A DNA stretch of 7,349 nt, taken from NCBI GenBank assembly GCA_031255075.1, contig JAIRTF010000033.1, forward strand, positions 1 through 7,349, in the 5' to 3' direction. Source of the DNA: Bifidobacteriaceae bacterium (lineage in GTDB: Bacteria; Actinomycetota; Actinomycetes; Actinomycetales; WQXJ01). The position numbers and the translations under genes are program-made. The notes beneath the pieces were generated by a model. The model was not told where the DNA came from and ran no database searches. It saw only the letters and a list, made by a program, of their open reading frames with translations. Shown piece after piece: positions 1-6,569 of this stretch (position 1 is the stretch's first letter; the number at the start of each line of letters is the position of its first letter).

Positions 1-1782
1 CTCAGTTGAGCCGGTCAGGGCGGCCGCCAGCGCGTTGGCGGTGATTGGCGATTGGACCCGGAAAAGGCTCTCCCGAATGGGCGCCGGCCAGTTGGCCGCG
101 ACCTCTTTGGCACGTTCAAACCACTGAGCCAGGTGGTAGTCCGCAGCGGCTGATTCGGCTGAGCCGCTGACGGCCGCCCAAGCTCCCAGAATTCGTTCGC
201 GCCGGACCGCGTCCAACCATTCGGCGGCTGCGGCCTGGTCGGGTGAACCGTCGGCGCTCCGCACAGCTGAGATGTGTTCCGCAAAGTTATCTGCGGTGAG
301 TGGCACACCCCGGAATTCCGCCGCCACCGAAGGATCCAACACACCCTGAAGGCGCACCAGCTTGGCTCCCGGTGAACCGCCGAATTCGATCACCGCCAGC
401 GCATCGCGCCCCTGCGGGGTTTGGACCAGCCAGGCGCGTAAAGCCTGGTCCGGGCGGGAGGCCATCAGATCGCCAGCCTCTTGCCAGCGTTCCCGCAGGG
501 CGGCAGCCAAGTCCCTGGGGTCATGAACCACGGTACCCAACAGCGGCAATCCAACCGCTGGGGCGGACCGCACCACCGCCGGGCTGCCGCCGGCCAACCA
601 CTCGTTGACCTGGGCCGCGCCCCAACGCTGTTCGCGGTTGTACGTCAACAAGCCATCAACCAGCAACCGGAGGCGGTCAGATTCAACCGCTTCGGTGGAG
701 TATTTGCCCTCACCGACCAGCGCCCGGATTTGGGCCTCAGGCAGGACCGTGCCATCCGCCCTGGTGAACAGGGTGCGTCCAACGGTCATTTCGTAGACAA
801 TGGCGCCCAACGCCCACCAGTCACCGGCCCGGCCGGCAATGCCGTGGTGGACTTCAGGAGCGGCCCAACCCCAAGTCCCAGCCACTGAGCGGACATCGAA
901 AGACAGGGCCTGCGCTACCGACAGGCCAAAATCTGCCAGCGCCAAATCCAGGCGCGGCTGTTCGGATCTGACCAGCACGTTGGCCGGCTTCAGGTCGCGG
1001 TGGGCAATGCCCAGCGAATGGACGTGTTCAATGGCGCTCGCCAATTGCTCAACAATCACCTCAACCTGGGCCTCATTCAGCTTGGGGCCATGTTTGCGGC
1101 GCAAGTCTTCCAAGGTGCCCAGCGGGAAGAACTCCTGCAACTCCCAAGTCAGCCCTTGCCACTCGCGGATCTCAACCAACTCCACGACGTGTTCCCGGTC
1201 GGCCCGGCTGAGCGCCTCCAAGGCCTTCATATCCACGCCGGCATGGGCGGCCCGGTACAACTTCATGACCAGTTCACGGCCGGTGGTCTTGTCCCGCAAT
1301 AGCGCCAGATCAGCTTCGGCGCCGCCGGCGGCCAGGTCACCGATGTATTCGTAGCGTTCAGCCAACGGTTCTGGCAGCACCAACCGCCGGGTGTGCCGGC
1401 CGGCTCCATCTGCTGCCAACGGCCCTGGCCGTCCGCCGCCGGCTTCCGGTCCTTCCCGCCGGGTCCGTCCATCAAGATATTGATCAGGCAGTTCTTCCCG
1501 TCGAGTGCGCCCGTCTGCGGCTTCGCCAGGGAGTTCTTCCCGGCGCGTCCGCCCATCCAGGGCTTCGCTTGGCAGTTCTTCCCGCCGGGTGCGGCCGCTC
1601 AAATCCTGATCAGGCAGCTCCTCACGCCGGGTATGTCCAGCCGTCTGCTGTTCCGGCGGTAGTGCCTCCGGCCGGGTCTGCTCAGACCAGTCCGGCGCCG
1701 GCGGATGCTGTTCGTGCCGGGTGTGCCCAGCCAGCGGTTCTTCCCGCCTGGTGGCATCAGGCGGTGGAGCAGCAAAGCTCAT
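1..1782 (-). CDS. Ser/Thr protein kinase with N-terminal TRRE repeat tail (3' end off window)
   Basis: This Hanks-type kinase transfers phosphate from ATP to Ser/Thr; 594 codons are visible and no stop is reached at the left edge. Residues 1-140 are a low-complexity tail with repeated T-R-R-E motifs. The catalytic domain is about 143-398: degenerate glycine loop (GGAEADLALL, 153-162), lysine K174 in VMKLY, HRD 261-263 with K265 and N268, DFG 284-286, APE 308-310, DWWALG 321-326 and the closing Arg in RWG (386-388). All catalytic residues are present, so it should be active. Residues 400-594 form a further region I do not recognise; no membrane segment is seen, so it looks cytoplasmic, but the missing C-terminus could change that. 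The start is ATG 1782, which overlaps the FHA gene stop as ATGA; a GAGG lies 8 bases upstream. Kinase identity is near certain; its substrates are unknown. Confidence 0.95.
   Translation of the reverse strand, partial: MSFAAPPPDATRREEPLAGHTRHEQHPPAPDWSEQTRPEALPPEQQTAGHTRREELPDQDLSGRTRREELPSEALDGRTRREELPGEAADGRTRREELPDQYLDGRTRREGPEAGGGRPGPLAADGAGRHTRRLVLPEPLAERYEYIGDLAAGGAEADLALLRDKTTGRELVMKLYRAAHAGVDMKALEALSRADREHVVELVEIREWQGLTWELQEFFPLGTLEDLRRKHGPKLNEAQVEVIVEQLASAIEHVHSLGIAHRDLKPANVLVRSEQPRLDLALADFGLSVAQALSFDVRSVAGTWGWAAPEVHHGIAGRAGDWWALGAIVYEMTVGRTLFTRADGTVLPEAQIRALVGEGKYSTEAVESDRLRLLVDGLLTYNREQRWGAAQVNEWLAGGSPAVVRSAPAVGLPLLGTVVHDPRDLAAALRERWQEAGDLMASRPDQALRAWLVQTPQGRDALAVIEFGGSPGAKLVRLQGVLDPSVAAEFRGVPLTADNFAEHISAVRSADGSPDQAAAAEWLDAVRRERILGAWAAVSGSAESAAADYHLAQWFERAKEVAANWPAPIRESLFRVQSPITANALAAALTGSTE
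1453..1638 (-). repeat. Tandem 42-bp / 14-residue coding repeat (G-x-T-R-R-E-E-L-P)
   Basis: This lies inside the kinase N-terminal tail. There are four and a half units with threonines at residues 51, 65, 79, 93 and 107, exactly 14 apart; the consensus is GRTRREELP followed by five variable, mostly acidic or small residues. Looser copies occur at T11, T21, T36 and T131. The DNA copies differ at many third positions (Thr as ACC, ACG and ACT; Arg as CGG, CGC and CGA) while the peptide core is kept. The array is therefore maintained at the protein level and is not a fresh duplication. The likely role, by inference, is a row of autophosphorylation sites that dock an FHA domain. Confidence 0.9.
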
Positions 1783-2402
1783 ATGGGCGCCTCAGACAAG
1801 GTGACATACAGCTCCCGTCCCAGGCCGAATGTCAACGGCAAAGGCAGGTGAGCTGGGGTCGTGATGGCTTCGCCATCAATCCAGGTTCCATTGGTGGATT
1901 CGGCATCGCGGATCAGCGCTTGGCCATCCGCCACATAGACGCGGGCATGGATGCGAGACACCGTGTCCTGGGGGGACAACAAAGCGGCCACCCCGGCATG
2001 CTCCGATTCGCGCCCCAGAATCACTTCCACGCCCTGCGGGAAGCGCGTCACCCGTCCGTCCGGCAAAGACAGTATGGCGTCGGGCACCGAACCTTCGGCG
2101 GCGGCTGTGGGCGCGGCATCGGGCGCTGGGAAGGACGGCGTGGGTCGGCGGTAACGGTTGGTCCGCCGTCCGCTCTGGGTGTCCTCAAAAACGGCGGCCA
2201 AGCGGGCGTCTGGCGGGGTTGGAATCGGCAGAGAGGCCTCATCTGGGGCGATCGGTTCAACCATGGCTGCCAACGGGGAGGTTTCCTCGATGCTTCCCCT
2301 GGAAGATCCCCAAGGCCGCGACTGCCATGACCCGTGCAACACGCAGAAACCCGGCAGAACCTCAAGCCGGCAGCCGCAAGCGGCCCGCACTAGTCTCGCC
2401 AC
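1779..2402 (-). CDS. FHA-domain protein with N-terminal Cys/His cluster
   Basis: This 207-residue protein is a probable phosphothreonine-binding adaptor. The FHA domain is about 108-203, with the hallmark residues G130-R131, S149-R150-x-H152 and N171-G172 (in STNGTWIDG). Residues 9-23 carry C9-x-C11 ... C20-x-x-H23, a possible compact metal-binding knuckle. Residues 40-107 are a Pro/Ala-rich linker with basic-flanked threonines T81 and T88. I chose GTG 2402 because a perfect AGGAGG (2409-2414) sits 6 bases upstream and it overlaps the radical SAM stop by only 13 bases. An in-frame start at 2543 would run 154 bases into that gene, and ATG 2264 has no good ribosome site and would lose the Cys cluster. 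The stop overlaps the kinase start (ATGA), implying coupled synthesis with the kinase it probably binds. Domain call is firm; the metal site is speculative. Confidence 0.9.
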   Translation of the reverse strand: MARLVRAACGCRLEVLPGFCVLHGSWQSRPWGSSRGSIEETSPLAAMVEPIAPDEASLPIPTPPDARLAAVFEDTQSGRRTNRYRRPTPSFPAPDAAPTAAAEGSVPDAILSLPDGRVTRFPQGVEVILGRESEHAGVAALLSPQDTVSRIHARVYVADGQALIRDAESTNGTWIDGEAITTPAHLPLPLTFGLGRELYVTLSEAPI

Positions 2403-3061
2403 GAGAGTCCTCCTAACACCACTCCGCGCCTCGCCAACTCGGCTTCGAGCCGGTCCAAATCCCCGGGTCGAGGCAGGCCCGCGAGGACCAACTCGCCGTC
2501 TACGGTCATGACCTGCATGCGCCGTGCCGGCCCTGGCTCCCAATCCGGGTTCAAGCGAATCAACTGTTGGTTGGAGCTTGCTATCAACGGCTCGTCAGAC
2601 GGCAGGTCCTGTCGGTAGGGGCCTGCCACAACCGCATCCAGCATCTCCCACAGCGCGCCTGCTTTCCGTTTGGCGGCACTCGCCGTGTACCCGGTGAACG
2701 CCAGTACGTCAAGGCTAGCCTTACTTTCGCCGGGGATCTCCGGCGCAGAATCTGATCTTTCGCTGGGCGCCGGCCTGAGGCGCAGTAGGCGCAGAGTCTC
2801 AGCCAAGGCTTCGGCTTGGTCAAACGGTTCGCCGCCGGTCAGCGTCAAGCCGTCCAATTCATGCAGCTCAATCAGCCGGTTCAATTCGGCGGCCAGTTCT
2901 TCGGTAGGCATCAGCCGACCGCCGCTCGGGTCCCAGGTGTCGCGTGAAGCACAGCCTTCGCAGCGCAGAGCGCATCCCTGCACCCACAGGCCCAGCCGCC
3001 GGCCCGGCCCCAGAGCAGTGATCGGGGCCAGAATGCGATTGACGGCCACAGAAAGGCTCAC
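2390..3061 (-). CDS. PflA/NrdG-like radical SAM [4Fe-4S] protein
   Basis: This 223-residue protein is of the small radical SAM activase type. Residues 30-37 are CALRCEGC, the C-x3-C-x2-C signature that binds the [4Fe-4S] cluster used to cleave S-adenosylmethionine. It is preceded by LGPGRRLGLWVQG (17-29) and followed by LTGGEPFDQ (74-82), whose GGEP is the SAM-contacting motif. The length fits the activating-enzyme group; no extra C-terminal cluster domain (such as SPASM) is seen. Known relatives generate glycyl radicals on a partner enzyme (PflB, NrdD), but no such partner or RVxG[FY] glycyl motif occurs in this window, so its substrate is unknown. The start is GTG 3061, overlapping the ATPase stop as GTGA, with GGGAGG just upstream; the stop TAG overlaps the FHA gene. 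It may modify an operon-encoded protein or a small molecule (inference). Confidence 0.93.
   Translation of the reverse strand: MSLSVAVNRILAPITALGPGRRLGLWVQGCALRCEGCASRDTWDPSGGRLMPTEELAAELNRLIELHELDGLTLTGGEPFDQAEALAETLRLLRLRPAPSERSDSAPEIPGESKASLDVLAFTGYTASAAKRKAGALWEMLDAVVAGPYRQDLPSDEPLIASSNQQLIRLNPDWEPGPARRMQVMTVDGELVLAGLPRPGDLDRLEAELARRGVVLGGLSWRD
2409..2414 (-). promoter_or_regulatory. Ribosome binding site deciding the FHA gene GTG start
   Basis: The minus strand reads AGGAGG, then 6 bases, then GTG at 2402. It lies within the last codons of the radical SAM gene. It is a full match to the anti-Shine-Dalgarno core, and it supports the GTG start over the longer or shorter in-frame alternatives. 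Confidence 0.8.
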
Positions 3062-5052
3062 GCGCCCTCCCGGATGTGCAAAATCCGGCTGCCATCCGCG
3101 TCCAAATCGAATCCGGCCACCACCAATTGGTTCGGCAAGCCGCGGGCAAACAGTTCCCGCCCAACTGGGTTGACCAGCACGGATTCGAGTTCACGGGCAA
3201 TCATTCGGCCGCCTTTTTCAAGGATCTCTGGTTGGGTCACCATCATCACCAGTTGCTCTAGGGCGGGTGGCTCCAAGACCAGGTGGGCGCCGGTGTCCGT
3301 CCGCACCCGGGTGATCACATTGCGAATGAAGGCCCTGGCCAGGTCATCTGCCACCTGGCCGCGAATCGGCCGGAACACCACCACGTTGTCACCGATCCGG
3401 CCCAACAACTCGGGGCGGCCCAGGCCACCCATCGAAGGCGGGTTACCGAAGTGATCCTCAATCGCCTGGCGAATGGTGGCCTCGTAGACCTGAAGATCTT
3501 CCGGTGTGTCAGTGGGCAGGTGCTCGGTGCCGGCCACACCCTGGTTGGAGGTGAACACGATCAACGTGTCAGTGAAGTAGACCGTGTCCCCGGAGCCGTC
3601 CGTCAACCGGCCATCGGACAGGATTTGGAGGAACTTGTCCAAGATTCCGGGGTTGGCCTTTTCGATCTCATCAAACAACACCACGGAGAACGGCTGACGT
3701 CTGACAGCGTTGGTCAGTTCGCCGCCGGCGCCATGACCGACATAGCCTGGCGGCGATCCGATCAGCCGGGCATCAGTCGATTCGTCACGGAATTCGCTCA
3801 TGTCAAAGCGGATCAGCGCCGATTCGTGGCCGAAGACCAGTTCAGCGATGGCTTTGGCCATCTCGGTCTTGCCCACACCAGTGGGACCGGCAAAGAACAG
3901 CACCCCGCGAATGCCGGAACTCGGTTTGGTTTGATGAGCCGAGGTCAGCCCCATAGCGGAGCGGACTATGGCGTCCATCACCCGTTGGGTGGCGCGCGGT
4001 TGACCAATCACCCGACGGGTCAGGATTTCCATGCCGTTGGCCAGCTTGGCCCGCAGTTCGCGGCCCCGCCAGGGGTTCTGCGACACACCCACCCGGTAGG
4101 ACCGGATAGCGCCGTCGATGGCGTCGAAATCGGTTGGCGGCCCCTCAGCCAGTTGGCGCGCCTCCATCATGCCCCGCACCGAGAAACCTTCGGTGACGTC
4201 GGCAAAGTGGGCGGCGGCATCGGTCAGGGGAGCCGAATCGTCTGCGGAGCCGGTCAAGACCCGCGAAACCCGCCGCCGGGTGTCAAGGTCTGGGGCGGTT
4301 ATCGGGATTTGGCGGATGCCATCGCCGGACAGCATCCAATGGGGCAGGTCGTTGGGCTGGTCCACCAACCAGATGGTGGGGTGCATAACGGCTTTGTCGC
4401 GGGCTCCGGGGTGGACGTGGGACCGGGCGCCGTGCGCGGCCCGCAATGATGCCAACATGGCCAGCCTGACCGGCTCAGGGAAGCCGTTCCCGGCCGACTG
4501 TTCTTGGGAAACGTAGTCAATCAAGACGGCCAGCTTGGGTTCCGCCATTTTGGTGACACCGGAGATGACGTGGTGAAGGTCCTCGAAGGCTTCATAGGTT
4601 GGTTGCCGCGGCCCGCGCGCCCTGGTTGGTTCACCTTCGATTGGTTTGGTCAGCCAGTCCTCAAGTTGGCGTTTCTTGGTTGGGTCCGCCATCCAGGCGA
4701 TCCGCAACCGGTCCAGCACGTCATAGCGCAGCAACGCGTCGAAGCCGTTGGCTTCCAACAGCCGGGCGATGGCGTCAGTGGTGCTGGGGAAATCCAGCGC
4801 GCCGCTGGCAGTGCGCAGCCGGTGCAAATCCCGAATCCCGCCGTGAATCACAAACTGTGAGGCGATCGGCAAAGCCGAATGCATGGCCCGCAGCCACAGT
4901 GGCACGTCTTCGTTGTCACCCGCGAATTGGCTGGCACCGGATTGGTCGATAAGTGGTGCTGGGACCAGCGGCTCCCCTGGTGGGGCGGTTCTTCGAGCCG
5001 CCCGAGTGGCCGGCGGCTCCGGGTTCCACGGGGGCTGGATTGGGTCGGTCAT
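3058..5052 (-). CDS. AAA+ ATPase, ClpB-type C-terminal domain with degenerate first half
   Basis: This 664-residue protein resembles the second ATPase domain of ClpA/ClpB unfoldases. The active domain is about 340-664: RVIGQ entry motif near 345, Walker A GPTGVGKT 389-396 (K395), pore-loop-like GYVG 436-439, Walker B VVLFDE 457-462, sensor-1 N503, arginine finger R552 in PELLGRI, and sensor-2 R616. The first half (about 45-320) has IHGGIRDL (69-76) and LAVLIDYVS (173-181) but no Walker A. I read it as a vestigial AAA fold, not a Clp N-domain with a full D1. Residues 1-35 are Pro/Arg/Thr-rich. No ClpP-docking IGF/L loop is evident, so it may remodel complexes and not feed a protease. The ATG at 5052 has AGGAG 5 bases upstream and lies 27 bases after the coiled-coil gene. 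Family call is firm; the partner is unknown. Confidence 0.93.
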   Translation of the reverse strand: MTDPIQPPWNPEPPATRAARRTAPPGEPLVPAPLIDQSGASQFAGDNEDVPLWLRAMHSALPIASQFVIHGGIRDLHRLRTASGALDFPSTTDAIARLLEANGFDALLRYDVLDRLRIAWMADPTKKRQLEDWLTKPIEGEPTRARGPRQPTYEAFEDLHHVISGVTKMAEPKLAVLIDYVSQEQSAGNGFPEPVRLAMLASLRAAHGARSHVHPGARDKAVMHPTIWLVDQPNDLPHWMLSGDGIRQIPITAPDLDTRRRVSRVLTGSADDSAPLTDAAAHFADVTEGFSVRGMMEARQLAEGPPTDFDAIDGAIRSYRVGVSQNPWRGRELRAKLANGMEILTRRVIGQPRATQRVMDAIVRSAMGLTSAHQTKPSSGIRGVLFFAGPTGVGKTEMAKAIAELVFGHESALIRFDMSEFRDESTDARLIGSPPGYVGHGAGGELTNAVRRQPFSVVLFDEIEKANPGILDKFLQILSDGRLTDGSGDTVYFTDTLIVFTSNQGVAGTEHLPTDTPEDLQVYEATIRQAIEDHFGNPPSMGGLGRPELLGRIGDNVVVFRPIRGQVADDLARAFIRNVITRVRTDTGAHLVLEPPALEQLVMMVTQPEILEKGGRMIARELESVLVNPVGRELFARGLPNQLVVAGFDLDADGSRILHIREGA

Positions 5053-5057
5053 CAGGG

Positions 5058-5062
5058 CTCCT
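5058..5062 (-). promoter_or_regulatory. Ribosome binding site of the AAA+ gene
   Basis: The minus strand reads AGGAG five bases before ATG 5052, inside the 27-base gap after the coiled-coil gene stop. The gap is too short for a terminator plus a new promoter, which supports one transcript for both genes. Confidence 0.75.
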
Positions 5063-5079
5063 AACAGTGGGGTGGCTAG

Positions 5080-6291
5080 CTAGCGATGCTTGGGCAGCTT
5101 TCGGGCCATTTCGGGTGCGGCGGCCCGTGCTGGTCTGGCGGTCCGGGTGCGGCGGGCGGAATCATCTCGCTCCACTGCTACCACCCCGGCTGGGACATGT
5201 GAGCGGCGTTCGGCCCGAACGCCCCGTTCGGCCAGTTCATGGGTCAGTTCGGCGAGATCTTCACAGGTGGCTTCTTCAGCCGCCGCGTCCTGGCCGGCGG
5301 TGGTTGGGCCCCAGGCCACCACAGCGGTGGCCACTTCGCCCCGCCGCGGGTCAACCTGTAGGCGTAGGGCGTGTTGGGGCAGGTCTTCGCGATAGGCCAG
5401 CAAGGTTGACATCGAATCTGCGCCTGCCGGGGCGTCCACCTCGTAGCCCATTGCCTCGAGGGCGGCAGTCGCTTGGGCGGCCACAAACTCGGCGTCTTGA
5501 CGTTTGCGTTCGGCTTCCAGCAGTTGTTCAACTTGGCCGGTCAAAGACTCGAGTTGCTGGCGAGTCCGGGTGCCTGCGGCGCCGGCGCGCAGCGCTTCGG
5601 CTTCGGCTGATTCGATGTGGGCAATGGTCAAGACAGCTTCCTCAGCCGCCTGCCGCCAACGTTGGGTTTGGGCTTCAACCTTGGATGCGTCTCCCACGGC
5701 CATAACCAATTCCGCGTAACGGGCCTCAGCTGTTTGGGCTTGATCAGCTGCGAGTACTGCCCGGGCTTGTTCGGCCAGCCGGTGCCTGGTTTGCGGATCA
5801 GACAATTCGGCGATGGCCGCCAGTGCCCGTTCCACCGCCTGGCGCCGGTCCTCGGCGCCGGGCTCGGCCGAGTCTTTGGCCTCTGCAGGGATGGGTGGGC
5901 CTCCCAAGTTGATCGATTCCAAATCGCCTACGGCTGTGGCTGTCCGCATCGCCTTCAAGGTGGCGGCGGCACCGGCCTGTCGGCAGCGGCCTTCGGCTTT
6001 GGCGATGGCCTTGCGCAACTCGGTTTGGCGGGCGCGGATCAAGTCAATGGCTTCTTCACCGCGAGCGGCTCCATCCCCGATTTGGGCGTTGAGCATGTCC
6101 GTGGCGATGGCCATACCCAGGCGGGGAACCTCCAGGTCGCTGCCGTCCACGCCGTAGCTGGCCAATTCGGCGATCAGACTGGACAACGTGGATTCAAGTT
6201 TGCCGCAACGCGCTTCGGCTTCCCGAATCCGGCGCGCCAGCATCTCGGCCTGGTGAACCACGTAATAGGCGTAGCTCTTGGGACCGCTCAT
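5080..6291 (-). CDS. Coiled-coil protein of unknown function (MSGPKSY start)
   Basis: I do not recognise a named family for this 403-residue protein. It begins MSGPKSYAYYVVHQ, an ordered-looking, uncharged tip with four aromatics. It continues with long Ala/Glu/Arg/Gln-rich stretches typical of helical coiled coils (about 13-45, 85-120 and 150-280). A shorter segment at about 281-370 has a mixed alpha/beta look (LRLQVDPRRGEVATAVV; RSHVPAGVVAVERD), probably a small globular domain. The tail (376-403) is very basic and includes RRTRTARPAR. There is no signal peptide or membrane segment. The start is ATG 6291, with GAGG/AGG-type purines a little upstream. It is the first gene of the operon and lies 27 bases before the AAA+ gene, so it may be the scaffold or client of that ATPase (inference). 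That it is a real gene is well supported by length, composition and position. Confidence 0.85.
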   Translation of the reverse strand: MSGPKSYAYYVVHQAEMLARRIREAEARCGKLESTLSSLIAELASYGVDGSDLEVPRLGMAIATDMLNAQIGDGAARGEEAIDLIRARQTELRKAIAKAEGRCRQAGAAATLKAMRTATAVGDLESINLGGPPIPAEAKDSAEPGAEDRRQAVERALAAIAELSDPQTRHRLAEQARAVLAADQAQTAEARYAELVMAVGDASKVEAQTQRWRQAAEEAVLTIAHIESAEAEALRAGAAGTRTRQQLESLTGQVEQLLEAERKRQDAEFVAAQATAALEAMGYEVDAPAGADSMSTLLAYREDLPQHALRLQVDPRRGEVATAVVAWGPTTAGQDAAAEEATCEDLAELTHELAERGVRAERRSHVPAGVVAVERDDSARRTRTARPARAAAPEMARKLPKHR

Positions 6292-6329
6292 GGGGCCTGC
6301 CTCGCTCTATCCGGGGGATCAAAAACGCC

Positions 6330-6335
6330 AGTCTA
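6330..6335 (-). promoter_or_regulatory. Candidate -10 element of the minus-strand operon
   Basis: The minus strand reads TAGACT, matching the actinobacterial TAnnnT consensus, about 38 bases before ATG 6291. Transcription would start near 6323 and give a leader of roughly 30 bases. No convincing -35 hexamer is seen 16-19 bases further upstream, so this is only a candidate. Confidence 0.3.
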
Positions 6336-6529
6336 CCCTGAGGCCCCAAACGCCGTCCGGGCGGAGGCCAGCGGTCCGGTTGGCTGCTCTTGCTTGATGG
6401 CCAAGGTGAACCGGCGGGGGAGACGGCCGGCGCGGCATCGGCCACCAAGAGCGTTCACGAGGAAAGCAAACAAATTGGCTTCCGGCTTGCGGCCCAACCA
6501 CAAAGCGCCGTTGGAAAGATCGCTAACAA

Positions 6530-6540
6530 TTGCCGGGCAA
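6530..6540. promoter_or_regulatory. 11-bp perfect palindrome upstream of the HMA gene
   Basis: TTGCC-G-GGCAA is a perfect inverted repeat with a one-base centre, about 30 bases before the HMA gene start. Its left arm could double as a -35 hexamer (TTGCCG), but the 21-base spacer to the -10 candidate is long. It could be a repressor or activator site; a chance occurrence in GC-rich DNA is also plausible. Confidence 0.25.
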
Positions 6541-6556
6541 CCGCAGGGGAGGCGCG

Positions 6557-6562
6557 TAGAGT
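6557..6562 (+). promoter_or_regulatory. Candidate -10 element of the HMA membrane protein gene
   Basis: TAGAGT fits TAnnnT and ends 7 bases before ATG 6570. If it is used, transcription would begin at or next to the ATG, giving a leaderless message, which is common in Actinomycetota. The competing reading is that a purine-rich AGGGGAGG (6545-6552) serves as a ribosome site for an in-frame GTG at 6561. Confidence 0.3.
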
Positions 6563-6569
6563 GTGCCCC

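Larger units (their letters stand above)
6292..6569. other. Divergent intergenic region
   Basis: About 270 bases lie between the first codons of the leftward operon and of the rightward HMA membrane protein gene. The part from about 6455 to 6540 is less GC-rich than the coding DNA. It holds the candidate -10 elements of both transcripts and an 11-base palindrome (TTGCCGGGCAA, 6530-6540). Short open frames cross it on both strands, but none has a ribosome site plus a recognisable protein, and I see no RNA gene or convincing terminator. Confidence 0.6.

Noticed and set aside
1569..2330. Plus-strand open frame opposite the FHA gene and kinase tail, with repeated segments
   Set aside because: Its repeats are just the antisense of the kinase TRRE array; no ribosome site or domain supports it.
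2403..2543. Upstream in-frame extension of the FHA gene to a start at 2543
   Set aside because: It would overlap the radical SAM coding region by 154 bases with Arg/Gly-rich sequence. The GTG at 2402 has a perfect ribosome site and a normal 13-base overlap.
4000..4020. RVIGQ in the AAA+ protein as a glycyl-radical-like RVxG motif for the radical SAM enzyme
   Set aside because: RVIGQ is the normal entry motif of ClpA/ClpB-type ATPase domains, and the aromatic residue of the glycyl radical motif is missing.
3283..4449. Long open frame (388 codons) on the plus strand opposite the AAA+ gene
   Set aside because: It is the antisense shadow of a clear ClpB-type gene in GC-rich DNA. It has no recognisable domain and a composition (Gly/Gln/His/Val rich) typical of such shadows.
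6494..6514. CCAAC/GTTGG inverted repeat as a hairpin terminator
   Set aside because: Five-base stem with an 11-base loop and no following T-run; too weak, and no gene ends there on either strand.
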